A stretch of 64,000 bases of DNA from Prorocentrum cordatum (lineage: Eukaryota > Sar > Dinophyceae > Prorocentrales > Prorocentraceae), in contig CAUYUJ010003636.1 of NCBI GenBank assembly GCA_963575745.1, forward strand, positions 126,001 through 190,000, in the 5' to 3' direction. Below the pieces are notes generated by a model. That model was not told the origin of the DNA and ran no database searches. It was given only the letters and a program-made list of their open reading frames with translations. The position numbers and the translations under genes were made by a program. Positions 54,830 to 64,000 of the stretch are shown here, in pieces. Numbering within the stretch: the first letter of the stretch is position 1; each line of letters opens with the position of its first letter.

Positions 54830-55320
54830 AGGGCGGGTCGTTTTCAACATGTGGCTCTCGCCTTAGCGCCGCGCACATTCGTTTGAAACATTTGCATTCT
54901 CGGATTGAGGGCGAGTCGCTTTCACAATTTGGCACTCGCCTGAGCTCCGCGCACATAATTTTGAAACAGTTGCAAGCATTTCGCGAATTGAGGCCGGTTC
55001 CTTTTCAAACTGTGGCTCTCGCCTTAGCGCCGCGCACATTCGCTTTGAAACATTGCAAGAGTTTCACGGATTCCCATGATCAGCGTACCAGACATTGCGT
55101 GAAGAATTCAAGACCATGCGGGTGCAACAGTTACGTTGTCCCAAGAATGGCGTTCTGGCGCGATTCATGACCGTCAAGACGCCACAGTCAGGTTCATCCG
55201 GGGCGTTGGAATCCCGAGAACAATGTTTTGGCATGCTTCAGGGTCTTCAAACGGTTGTCTTCCAATGAGGCAGTTCCCGCAATGGAAATGAACCGTTGTA
55301 GGGGCCTGTGAAGAGGAAGC
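54830..55320 (+). repeat. dispersed repeat F, copy 2, with three roughly 80-bp units
   Basis: Three units of type GGATTGAGGGCGAGTCGCTT, TGGCTCTCGCCTTAGCGCCG, CGCACATTCG, TTTGAAAC (starting near 54824, 54901 and 54985). Then the block shared with 47400-47520: GGAATCCCGAGAACAATGTT, AAACGGTTGTCTTCCA, GTAGGGGCCTGTGAAG. Confidence 0.7.
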
Positions 55321-55716
55321 TTGGAGGGAGGGTTAATTCTATCATCGTTGATGACTCTTGGGTTTACACTTGTCCTCCTCCTCTTCGGGCTGGCTCAACT
55401 TCCCTCGCCCGCTGGTCCGCTGGCCCATCCTCCCCCTCCTCATCGCTCCTCCGCCTCCTCCTGCTCTGGGCACGCCTCCTCCTCGGGCGGCCTGCGCCCG
55501 CCTCCCGCCTCCCGCAGGAAAGACCAAGAGGAGGGGCAGCACCGACGAAGCCCCGTGTGAGGACGATTGGCGCGTCGCGCGTCGCGCGCGCGTCGCGCGT
55601 CGCGCGCGCGCGGGCGCTGAGGGCGCCCGCCGCGCCGCCGGCTGTGGATGCCGCGGGGCCTGGGGCGGCAAGGGTATGAGTGCTAGACTTCAACCAGCCT
55701 CCCGAGGAGCAAGCTG
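55321..55716. other. no confident gene; CGCGTCGCG repeats
   Basis: A C/T-rich stretch (55370-55515) is followed by CCCGCAGGAAAG, a possible 3' splice site. Near 55566-55612 GCGTCGCGC repeats tandemly. Arg/Ala-rich frames here are unsupported. Confidence 0.4.
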
Positions 55717-55882
55717 AGGAGGAGGAGGAGGAGGAGGAGGAGGGAGAAGGAGGAGGAGCAGGAGGAGGAGGGCAGGGAATCGATTGAACTCCTCGTCCAA
55801 ATCGATTGAAGTCCTCGTCCTCCTCCTCCTCCTCCTCCTCCTCCTCCTCCTCTCCCTCCTCCTCCTTCTCCTTCTCCTCCTG
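55717..55882. repeat. inverted purine/pyrimidine repeat (GGA)n...(TCC)n
   Basis: A (GGA)n arm (55717-55772) faces a (TCC)n arm (55818-55882), including matching interruptions GGGAGAAGG and CCTTCTCC. The centre has a direct repeat ATCGATTGAA, TCCTCGTCC. Confidence 0.8.
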
Positions 55883-55921
55883 TCTCTCGCAACGTTCTCC
55901 AGCGTTTCCTTCAGCTGCCAG

Positions 55922-55989
55922 GCTCGCCGGCTACGCGGCGGCGGAGCTGGAAGGCGCCGCCGTGGGTCGTTTCCAGATTTCCGAGGGGG
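55922..55989 (+). other. candidate short exon (68 nt)
   Basis: Preceded by a long pyrimidine tract ending CTTCAGCTGCCAG and followed by GGGG|GTGAGC. The frame gives LAGYAAAELEGAAVGRFQIS. Consistent with a small host exon but unsupported by neighbours. Confidence 0.3.
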
Positions 55990-56317
55990 GTGAGCGAGGA
56001 TACGAGTGCTATACCCTGAACATGGGAGAGCCTGAACAACACGCTCATAATCCGCCGGCCCTCTTGCGGGACCAGCAGGCTGCGAGGGTTCGGCTTGCTG
56101 CTGCCTGCTTGAGTTCCAGTTTCCAGTGCCCATTGTGATAATCATACGTTATGTTCAAGTTTCCAATTTCCACTGTTACAATCTTGCTTTCTGATTCCGA
56201 CTGTATATTGTTACTGCCCGCGCGAGGGGGAGGAGCCGAAAAGGACCCGGGCTATCACCCCCCAAGAAAGTTTTCAGAATTTCTGGGGGTGCCCTGGGTC
56301 CAGTCAAATTCGTGAGA

Positions 56318-56640
56318 TTCGCGCCTCCGAGGCCACGATCCCACATAAACTACGCCACATTCGCGCCCCCGAAAGCATCCTATGAGTAAATTCTGATAGT
56401 TTGTCCCCGAAACCAGAATCTTTATTCAAGTATACAATATTCGCGTCCCCGAGACCACGAACCCTCGTACATTACACGAGATTCGCATCACCGAGGCCAT
56501 CACCCATTTTCAATTACTCAATGTTCGGGTCCACGGAATCACAAACCTTCGTAAACCATACAATTGTTGCATCCCCGAGGCAACAAACCCTTGTAAATTA
56601 CCCTAGCAAACTACGCCAGACTCGCATTGCCGAGGCCATG
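56318..56640 (+). repeat. roughly 43-bp tandem repeats (ATTCGCGTCCCCGAGGCCAC)
   Basis: Seven diverged units: ATTCGCGNCCCCGAGNCCAC, then AACCNTCGTANATTACACNA. Spacing is 42-55 bp. Confidence 0.7.
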
Positions 56641-57135
56641 CGTGCTCTAAGGCGCCCGAAGATTGTTCCAAGACGGCCCAAGAAGGCACAAAGAGGCCTC
56701 AAGAGCGCTCCAACAGGCCTCCCGAGAGAGCTCCAAGAGGCTAAAATCGTAGTTGACTACGGTGTTTGAAAGATCTGGGCCTTCTCGCATTTTCGGCTTT
56801 CCGACGCCCCAAGACGGCTCAAAAAACTCACAAGACCGCCGCAAGACAGCCCAAGACGCCTCCAAGAGGGCCCAAAGACGGCCCAAGAGGGCCCCAAGAC
56901 GGCCCCAAGACGGGGACCACGAACCGAACATTCTATATTTGTGCCCCGAGAAGCCCCCAGGAGGCTCCAAGAGGCCGCCAAGAGGCCCCAAGAAGCTCCA
57001 AGAGGCGCCCAAGACGCGCCCAAGAGGCCTCCAAGAGGCCCAAAAGATACCCCACGAGGCCCCAAGAGGCGCCCAAACCGCCTCCAAGAGGCCCCCGAAA
57101 GGCTCCCCACGACACCCCAACACGCGTATACAAGA
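56641..57135 (+). repeat. dispersed CCAAGAGGCCCC repeat, copy 2
   Basis: Dense 11-13-bp units CCAAGAGGCC / CCAAGACGGCC. Shares the CATTTTCGGCTTTCCGACGC stretch with the copy at 700-1290. Confidence 0.7.
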
Positions 57136-58120
57136 GGCCTCAGGCCCACAACCCAGGCACGGAGGCGGGATGGGCCGAAGGCCACCAGGATCCGCCGCCC
57201 CCTGCTGATTCATCACAGGGGTGCCTGGCGGGCTGGATCCTTTCGGCTTTGGTTTTGGTTCCTTTTTCCACAATCTCTCCCCTGGGGCTCTGGCCCAGCC
57301 CGCCGGCCACCCGGAAGGACCTGGAAGGGATCACAAGACCTTGGTGCAAAAGGTTTTCCTGTTCCAGACGGCTACAAAAGTCCCCGCCAGCGCCTGGTCG
57401 GGATGCGGTTGCGGCGACATTTCATGTACTGCAGTGCGTTTCCGTCGTCGCCGATACATCGCGACGCGCGGAATGCGCGGAGTGCTTCGCCGCTTTCCGC
57501 AAGTTGGCCCGCCGCCTGGGGATGCCAGTCGCTGGGAGGCCCCAGGCGCGCCAAAACCCGATGGGCCAATCCCCATCCGCATGGCCTGTCCGCCCGGGCG
57601 CCCGCGCCCTCCGCCTGGGCGTCTGCCGCCGGGCTGGGGAAGGTCCAGGACCCCCCGTCGGCGAGGCGGCAGGGCGCTGGCAGGTGACCAGAAAACTGGT
57701 TCACCAAAAACAAACTGTTGCACTTGTATCCTGGGCCTCACCATGATTTTAAATTTTCGTACTCCGCACGCCCCCCCCCGTGTAATGAGCGCCGCGCAAT
57801 TGACCCGCCAACGGGTGGCCTCTGAAAACAGGTTGGGAAAAAAACCGTCGTGGAATCCGCGGTCGCCCCGAGGGGGTCGACGACGGGGCCCGCGCGCAGG
57901 AAAGTGGTCGCCTCATCTTGGAAGCGGAAACTCATACTATTACTTCGAATGAGCTCTGTGCTAAAGACACGCGAGCCTTGTAGTAAAGTGGTGTTGGTTT
58001 GTTGCGGGGCAACCGCGGCGGCGCGTCCGAATTGCCGAGCCATGTCCTGCGCTCGCGCCCCGCATCTCCCCTCGCAGAGCATCTACAACTCGCTGCAACA
58101 TGTCCAAGGATCGCCGCGAA
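57136..58120. other. no confident gene
   Basis: Open frames on both strands (57221-57952 plus, 57331-57744 minus) are Gly/Pro/Arg-biased and overlap. No motif recognised. Confidence 0.4.
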
Positions 58121-58204
58121 CCTAAAGCGAGGAAACGGCTCTACTAAAGCGAGGAAGCGACTTTACCAAAGCGAGGAAGCAATTCTACTAAAGTGAGGAA
58201 GCAG
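58121..58204 (+). repeat. 22-bp minisatellite CTAAAGCGAGGAAGCGACTT
   Basis: Four units of CTAAAGCGAGGAAGC plus 7 variable bases. Confidence 0.85.
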
Positions 58205-58699
58205 ATGTGGCAAGGGCGCGCCGCTCAATACATTCCCAAAAGCGACGTTTTACTAAAGCAAAACACCGATCTTCAGTAAAGCGGAGAGTCGGCTGTGGCA
58301 AAGCTGCGCACAGAAACTTCGCTCCTTCCAGAAAATATGGCGCAGGATTCCACGAACGAGGGCGGGGCGTAAGTTCGCCCGTGGGCCTGGGCCCCGTCGC
58401 CGCCGTCGCCGCGACGTTCGTCGTCGCCGCCGTCGACGTTGCCGCCGTCGTCGTCACAGCGTGGCAGCAGCAGGATGAACGGATGCATTTTGGCCTTGAG
58501 CCAGAAAACGGCAACCACAGTACATCTTTCCCTGAAGCATTCGCGAACAATCCTAGCCTCCCGTGAGCTGGAATGTTGGGAACCACGGGAAAGAACATTA
58601 TGCTAAACCTATATCGATAAAACAGGAGAGTCTCCACATGGATGAAACTTTCTCCTAGGCTTAGCACCCCCAAACAGGATACAGCAGCTGCACATGCAA
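58205..58699. other. no gene seen; GCC/GTC microsatellite
   Basis: (GCCGTC)n-like tract at 58392-58456. The stretch 58560-58699 may be the 3' untranslated region or LTR of copia element 2, but no second LTR is inside the window to compare. Confidence 0.4.
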
Positions 58700-58700
58700 A

Positions 58701-59033
58701 TCAGTGACCAGGGAGAGGACAGTGAGGGAGGAGAGAGGAGAGAGAGCCCCGGTCTCTTGACTCCGACACCGCTGGGCTGGACTGGAAATCTGCCCACGAT
58801 ATCAGCCTGGAGTCTTGATCCAACATCCTCCGTGATGCCGCCTGGGATCGGCCCTTGCCCCCTGGCTGGTCCTTCCGGCGGGATATCTCGCTAGCCTCGT
58901 CTATCAAAACTAGCTTGCCCGTAGCAAGCAAACTGGATATGGTCGCATTGCCCTTGTTGATGTCGCCCTTCGTGAGACAGTCCACGGGCATGCGGCCATG
59001 CGGGATCCATCGAACAAAACCTCGAGCCCCCAT
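58701..59033 (-). pseudogene. C-terminal tail of copia element 2 polyprotein
   Basis: This frame reads RWIPHGRMPVDCLTKGDINK then ISSLLATGKLVLIDEASEIS, the W..g..m.AD.LTK...n box that ends copia RNase H plus its short tail. It is one frame off the preceding RT-RNase H frame, so a frameshift lies near 59010. The sensible protein probably ends near 58900. Confidence 0.65.
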
Positions 59034-60252
59034 CCAGGGCCTGACACACGGCAGCTAGGTCGAGTGCCGTGCGACGGTCACGAGCGCTGGCATCCCCTTC
59101 CTTCAGCATCGTATCGTAGATACTCTTCGCATCCACTACATGAACATGGTCCTCCCGCCCCCCTAGTCGGCAGCCCCTACGGGGGACCGTCGTGAAAGGA
59201 CCTGAGCACCTGGACATGTCTGACACATCCACATCTCCGAAAACCACGTCTCTATACAAAACCTGGAGAAACTCAACTTCCGCCACTGCCGCCGAGATGG
59301 ACTGAGTCTCGCCGGCCAGAGTGGACGCGACTTTTCTTCTGAGCTTGGAACTTCGCCATCCCAGGGTAGAAGCGCGAACAGCACAGTGATCTATCACGCT
59401 CTTGTCGGTCGCCAAAACCGTCCACGCCCCCTGCGTCGGATCGGCGGGGAGCCCCTGGTGGCCCAGAAATCCTTCGTCGGCTCCTGCGCCCCCCGCATCC
59501 GAGAAAGAAACCAGCGCCATTCGTTCCGGGCCCAGGCGCCAAATGATAAGGCCTCTCGAGGCCGTGGCACGGACATGCCTCACCATCCTATTCGCAATGG
59601 CCACGTCTCCCGTGGTAGCGCCCTTCAACCTACTGGCAAGGACGCTCGCGGCGCCGGCGGCTTCCGGACGAGATCCACGACCGACCCAGTTCAACTCATA
59701 TATCAAGGACCGGAGGGCTTTGAACTCTGGTTGGGCAAGGGGAGAGGACTTTTGACCCAGCCGACCGCGTTCGAGGCTAATCGTCCTTACCTCTTCCAGC
59801 ATATATTTTTCCTGGTCGATCGTCGTCTTCCGAGGGCCGAAAGTCACGCTGCGGCCGGCATGCTCGACGGGGCCGCGGCGACAGTCCCGGTACTTCCCAA
59901 ACTTAAACCTGGAGACCAGGGTCTCCCGGATCCAGGCCCTGGATGTCTCTGAATTGCTGGCGATAAAGAGGTCGTCGACTTCAAGATGGACCATGTTGAG
60001 AATGGTTCCGTCTGGGGCGTACCTGACCCGCCAACAGGGCTCTAGGAGACTACGCGTGAACCCCTTCGTCTTGAGGTAGCCTACGATCGTCTTACGCCAG
60101 GCCAGGGGGGCGTCGTCCAGCCCGTAGACATTCACCAGCAATATGATGAGAGGCTCCTTTTCAACCTTGATGCCCTCGCATGGTTCCACGTAGATCTCTC
60201 CCTGAGCACGGCTCATAAGATCCGATTGGCAGAAGGCGTTCTTCACGTCAGC
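58891..60252 (-). pseudogene. RT and RNase H of copia element 2
   Basis: RT: IADVKNAFCQSDLMSR (motif A, Asp at about 60247), VNVYGLDDAPLAWRKTI, then VHLEVDDLFIAS near 59970 (catalytic box EVDD where copia elements normally have YVDD). RNase H: LVSFSDAGGAG (first Asp), LAGETQSISAAVAEVEF (Glu), HVVDAKSIYD (Asp) and ARDRRTALDLA (last Asp), so all four acidic residues are present. The frame is intact for about 450 codons. RT would copy the RNA and RNase H remove it. Upstream continuity is lost at the 16-bp repeats. Confidence 0.85.
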
Positions 60253-60274
60253 AATGTCACCTAGGTGACCTAGA

Positions 60275-60348
60275 TTCATCATTACCAAGATGAACATATA
60301 TTCATCATTACCTAGATTCATCGTTACCTAGATTCATCATTACCTAAC
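60275..60348 (+). repeat. 16-bp tandem repeats inserted in the RT gene
   Basis: TTCATCATTACCTAGA at 60301-60316, TTCATCGTTACCTAGA, TTCATCATTACCTAAC, plus a diverged unit at 60275-60290. They separate RT segments that are adjacent in other copia elements (TPQTSSM and IADVKNAF). Confidence 0.9.
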
Positions 60349-60872
60349 ATGGAAGAAGTCTGGGGAGTGGGAGAGTAGACAAACAGCGTTCCGGTGTCCG
60401 GATCCTTGTGTCCGTGGACACACCACCGAGACTTGGCGGTTGGTTCAGAAAACGTGCCCCCCACAGGTTTCCACCTTCGAACCATCCGACTCGTGATGAT
60501 GCGGTCTGGTCGCTCTCGCCTAATCACCCCAGCTTCTCTAGGTGCGATGATTTCAACCGCGCCCGAGTTGGCCATGTTCTGCCACTCGGTATCGTTTGAC
60601 ACTTCAAACTTGCTGCGCTCAGCGGGCGTCAGCTTGTTGAGACTGACCTCTCCTCCACGATTGGCCGCCAGAACCTCGAGATCGGCTTCGTGCCGTTCTT
60701 CAACCGAGAACGCACCCGCCTCCATGGTTTCGGCCGCGAACGACGCCCAACCGTCAGGTCGGACTCTCGTCTCGATCTCCTGGACCCTGCGCCCAACAAT
60801 GCCTGGCCCCCCGTCCTCGCCTCGCCCCTCGGCAGCAGCAGCGGCAGCACTGGCGCTCGGCCCCTCGCTCAC
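60324..60872 (-). pseudogene. RT N-terminal segment of copia element 2
   Basis: After an Ala/Glu-rich linker the frame has RGGEVSLNKLTPAERSKFEV, WQNMANSGAVEIIAPREAG, RIITSRMVRRWKPVGGTFSE and SRWCVHGHKDPDTGTLFVYS, the fingers region of copia RT ending TPQTSSM. It is one frame off the integrase frame it overlaps, and the 16-bp repeats then cut it from the palm. Confidence 0.8.
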
Positions 60873-62646
60873 CGGGGAAGAGTTGCCCTATCCTCGCACG
60901 CTTGACTTCGACTGTCTCGGGAGGACAGCTCGCCGCTCGGGGGGTCTCCGCCTGACGCTGACGAATGCAAACGGGCACGTCGCTGGGCTGAGGCAGCCTA
61001 GATCTCCCTGGCCTGCTGGCCCCACTAGAGGCGGCCTCGGCGAACGTGGGAACAGTCGCAGGGTTAGAGGGGGGGAGAGAAGGAGGAGAGGAGGAGAGAG
61101 GGGGAGCAGGTTCGACGGTGTCCTCATCCTCTGGAGTGTCTTGCCTCGTGGGTGGCCCGCCCCCTCCCTGGCCATCTCTCTCGGAGATGGACGGGAGTCG
61201 GGTTCGCTCTGATCCGGCTCGGGCGCCCGCAGAACCTCCGGCCGACGACGGCCGGGATCCGACCCCCCTTGGAGGCCTGGGCCCGATCGGATCGAACCCC
61301 CGGTGAACCAGAGCAGGCCCTGGGGGCCTCGCGCTCGGAACCTCTCGAGGCGCATCCGGCCGCGGCTCTGGCTCGGGCCCCGGGGGCACCTGAGGCGCTG
61401 AATCCACCTCTGGAGACAGCGGCTGGTCCCAGGCTTCGTCGGGAGGCGGACCATCTCGCTGGACGTCCACCGCCGTCGCTCTCCTGGCCTGGGTCTGGGA
61501 GAGATGTTCAGACCACCGGGGATCCTGGGCGACCTGGATGCCGCATTCATCTTCGGCACTGGCCAAGCGAACCTGCTCTGGAGAGCATTTCCAGAGGCGC
61601 GCCCGCACCGCGACCCACGCAGTGCCGCGTTCGCACAGGACCACGACCCCGGGGCCCGTCCACGCGTCCCGCCTGCGACCTAGGGTGTCGGCCCTCGGAC
61701 CGGCCTTGGTCATGCGTCGCCAGACGGAAACCCACTGGCCTGGGCGGAACACCGCCTGGTCCTGGCTGGGTCCCCTCGCCTTGGTGGCCTTGGCCACGTT
61801 GTCCCGGGCTGTGATCTCGAGGGCCAGGCGACGCGCCAACTCCCTAACACGCTGTGATCTGGCGAACTCTGCGCCCGCGGAGTCGAGCTCCGAGGCCGGT
61901 CGTATAGCCCTGCCAGCCAGGAAGGCCCATGTGATCATCTGACAGCATTCGCGTGGCATTCGGGGGTTCTCGCCAAAGACGAGCTGAACTGGAGAAAACC
62001 CGCCCTGGTGCCAGAAACGGTTCTTGTGGGCACACAAGTCGTAGACGAGCTCTTCGAGCTCCTCTACGTCCCCAGGAATGGCAGAACCGGCTTCCACCTC
62101 GCCTTTGATCCTGTCTTTGATCCAGCCTCCGTGTCTCTCGACACGTCCGTTCTGCCACGGGGAGTTCGCATCGCACACGTGGTGAAGAACCCCCCGCTGT
62201 TCGAGCCCTCGGGCAAACCGACCTTCGAACTCGGGGCCCCCGTCCGACAACGCGAAATGAGGGACTCCAAACGGGCGGACCCACGCCTCCACGAAAGCCC
62301 CCCAAACCTGAGCCGCCGTGGGCTCTTCCACTCGAACGCAGACCTGCAGGTTAGACCCGTGGTCCACAACGTTCAAAAACGCAACCGTCCTCTCCTGGAA
62401 CGGAACATTGAAAAGGTCGACGCCCACTCTGTGATTGAACCTGAACGTCCTGGGAAGGGCCACCCTGCGGTGGCCGCTGGTTCGAGCCCGCTCGGCACAC
62501 TCCGAGCACTTGAACATGTCCCTGATCCAGCGAAGCAGGTGTATCTTCACGCCTCCCGCCCTGAAGACTCGCACAAGTATCCGGTGCCATGGGTGGCCCA
62601 TGTTCGCGTGTAAACGGAACAGCAGACGCGTTACTTCTTCTGTCGG
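60754..62646 (-). pseudogene. integrase of copia element 2
   Basis: The frame is open from just after TAG (62649-62647). HHCC-like head: RLLFRLHANMGHP (His pair) and FKCSECAERARTSGHRR (Cys32, Cys35, counting from MGHPW at 62601). Core: D62 (RVGVDLFNV), D120 (ALSDGGPEF), E155 (WQNGRVERHG), with 34 residues between the second Asp and Glu. C-terminal small-barrel region: FRPGQWVSVWRRM near 285-297 and DAWTGPGVVVLCERG. A Pro/Arg/Ser-rich linker follows. This part looks functional in sequence, but upstream and downstream frames are broken. Confidence 0.9.
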
Positions 62647-63011
62647 CTAGGGAGGGGGTTCCTTTGGCCTGGGAGCTCCCGGGCCCCTCGTCTCGTGCTC
62701 GTCCGCTTCGCTTCCGCTGGCTTCCTCGGGACCTTCCAGATCTTCGAGGGAGGGATCCGCGACTTCGGGAAAGTGGCTCTCGCCGAGCTCGGCCCACGTG
62801 GGAACCTTGACCTGCTGGCGCCGCTCCACTGCTCGGTCACGGCACGAGCCACGGCCTCGGCAAACGCTGGCGGATGCTCCTGGGCCTGGGAAGTCCTACT
62901 CCGCCCCTCCAGGAGCACATGCTTGATCCCCGGAACACAGCCTACCGCCCGTGATCTCTGAGAGCCTAGGGTGGTCGGTGAGCAGTCCGGCGGGCTTCTT
63001 GTTGAGGCCAT
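62631..63011 (-). pseudogene. end of methyltransferase-like domain and linker
   Basis: Near 62930 VPGIKHVLLEGRSRTSQAQE then PPAFAEAVARAVTEQW corresponds to the H..L.G......A..(Y/H)P..F tail seen in copia element 1 (GHDLLDGRKLTKPAEDYP). It is one frame off the main methyltransferase-like frame, so a frameshift lies near 62940-62970. Confidence 0.6.
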
Positions 63012-63636
63012 CCTTAGTGACTCGGAGCCCGAACATGCACATATCGATCCGAGCCCGGCGAACGCCTGGAAGCTGAGCGACCAGCTGTACTACCTTAGTC
63101 GTCCAAGAACTCGCAAACAGAGGGTGTTCAAAGGCAAAATACCGCCCTCGCTCCAACTGATACAGGGCTACACGCATGCAGAGGACTAAATCATTAACCC
63201 CGTCGGTGACGGCTTGCTTCCACTGAAACGGATCTCGGACGGCCCTGCTGATTCGACTGATGGCCGAGAAAACCCTACATGGCGGGCACAGCCAGATCAT
63301 GTCTGGTCTCTCCTTCTCTATGGCAGCCCAGAGATCTAGATGGTCGTTCGCTCTCCTAGAATCCCACCCAGTCTTCAGATCCCAACTAGACTTGGCCCCC
63401 AGAGTGCCTCCGCGGCGCTGCACTCGCGGCGCGATCCTGGGAGGCGAAAACACTTATTTAAAGCTGACTCCCCTGTTCCTTAAGGCGAACGGCTCCGTGA
63501 TTGGGTCCTCCTGGGATCCGTCCGGCCTGGCCCTGAGTTCGAGAGCTCGCCGGAGTTGCCTAGGCAGTGCGACCTCGTGGTCGTCGTTGAAATTATCCCA
63601 GCCCTGCCACTCGATTCCCTCAAAATCGCCCTTCAA
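62896..63636 (-). pseudogene. methyltransferase-like domain of copia element 2
   Basis: An upstream piece (63454-63636: DDHEVALPRQLRRALE) and the domain are in one frame, separated only by TAA at 63456-63454. Counting from the GTG at 63453: FSPPRIAPR at 2-10, SWDLKTGWD at 23-31, WLCPPCRVFS at 54-63 (PPC motif, Cys59), YFAFEHPLFASSW at 105-117, NKKPAGLLTD at 151-160. Trp-to-Cys spacing (30 to 59) equals that in copia element 1 (149 to 178). PPC followed by FS fits motif IV of C5-methyltransferases, so the catalytic Cys is kept here. Role in the element is unknown; modifying its own DNA is one possibility. Confidence 0.65.
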
Positions 63637-63639
63637 GCT

Positions 63640-64000
63640 GCGTCACTCCACTGGCGACTGAGATTTGACAACCGAAGCAAACACGGGAAACATCGGAATC
63701 GAGTGGCCATCTCTGCCTTGAATGGGTGCTGGAGATGATGATGATGATGATCCCTATTGCGCTGCACAGTTGCAGCCAACAGAAGCGGCTCGGCCACACT
63801 GAGTGGCGGCGGCCCGAATCGTGTAGGAGCCCGCTAGACCACGGGCCCGGGATCGCCCCCGAGCACCTCCCAGGAGTCGAGGCTCGCCTCTGGGATGGTC
63901 GGCATCGGAGGACGCGTCGTGGTCGTAGGCGTTGCTCCCGACATGGTCGGCGTGGTAGTGGTCCTCTTTCCGTACGGGTCGGTAACTGTCCAAGGATCCC
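63640..64000 (-). other. upstream part of copia element 2, not resolved
   Basis: Continuing the minus strand upstream, the frame holds HSIPMFPVFASVVKSQSPVE before a TGA at about 63638. A (GAT)n tract lies at 63735-63751. No protease or gag motif is visible before the window ends. Confidence 0.4.

Larger units (their letters stand above)
58700..64000 (-). mobile_element. copia-type retrotransposon 2 (off the right edge)
   Basis: On the minus strand, from high to low coordinates: methyltransferase-like domain, pre-integrase and integrase, RT, RNase H and a conserved C-terminal tail. Gag and protease would lie beyond 64000. Lesions: in-frame stops (about 63638, 63456-63454, 62649-62647), frameshifts near 62900, 60880 and 59010, and a 16-bp repeat expansion inside RT. 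Sequence motifs differ clearly from copia element 1, so it belongs to another lineage. Confidence 0.9.

Noticed and set aside
58482-58503. Possible second spliced-leader relic (GGCTCAAG with a nearby TTTT, minus strand)
   Set aside because: Only the last 8 bases match without gaps; the rest needs several mismatches and an indel, so chance is likely.
62461-62490. GGTTCGAGCCC resembling a tRNA B box
   Set aside because: It lies inside the integrase coding sequence, with no A box or acceptor stem at tRNA spacing.

Overview
This window looks like dinoflagellate nuclear DNA. The strongest single clue is a full 22-nt match to the dinoflagellate trans-spliced leader at 451-472 (minus strand). Supporting clues are several retroelement families typical of these genomes, GC-rich coding relics and a very high load of micro-, mini- and satellite repeats. 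I cannot fix the genus. I see no intact housekeeping gene, rRNA or CRISPR array. Almost everything is mobile-element or repeat DNA in different states of decay.

Layout. 1-472: the 5' end of a spliced-leader-tagged, cDNA-like gene on the minus strand, encoding a hydrophobic multi-pass protein that runs off the left edge. 0.5-7.4 kb: mostly anonymous sequence with a GTGCC-type satellite (2.6-3.3 kb) and a few short exon candidates with good splice sites. 7.4-10.4 kb: a 5'-truncated LINE (RT, Cys/His, RNase H) inserted in a (CTC)n tract. 10.5-12.0 kb: an array alternating two satellite motifs. 12.0-18.4 kb: a young but broken element whose product has a signal-peptide-like stretch, three membrane segments, a CCCH finger and the start of a methyltransferase-like domain. 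18.4-25.5 kb: a strongly decayed LINE on the minus strand.

25.5-49.9 kb is dominated by five copies of a satellite-carrying repeat element with conserved ends (77- or about 90-bp internal units). Lying among or inside them are two copies of a composite GAGGCT-array element (27.8-29.5 and 30.8-32.1 kb), a LINE RNase H scrap (35.2-35.8 kb), and a complete but degenerate Ty1/copia element with both LTRs and a primer-binding site (36.8-44.7 kb, minus). That copia element sits inside one of the satellite elements. 50-58 kb holds further tandem repeats, including a roughly 770-bp direct repeat with a recurring small ORF. 58.7-64.0 kb: a second, better preserved copia-type element on the minus strand that runs off the right edge.

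How the parts relate: the two copia elements, and apparently the 12-18 kb element, share a methyltransferase-like module. In copia element 1 it lies between protease and integrase; in copia element 2 it lies upstream of integrase. The satellite elements act as insertion landscape for the retroelements, and the repeats record several rounds of nested insertion. No element here looks able to act on its own as it stands.
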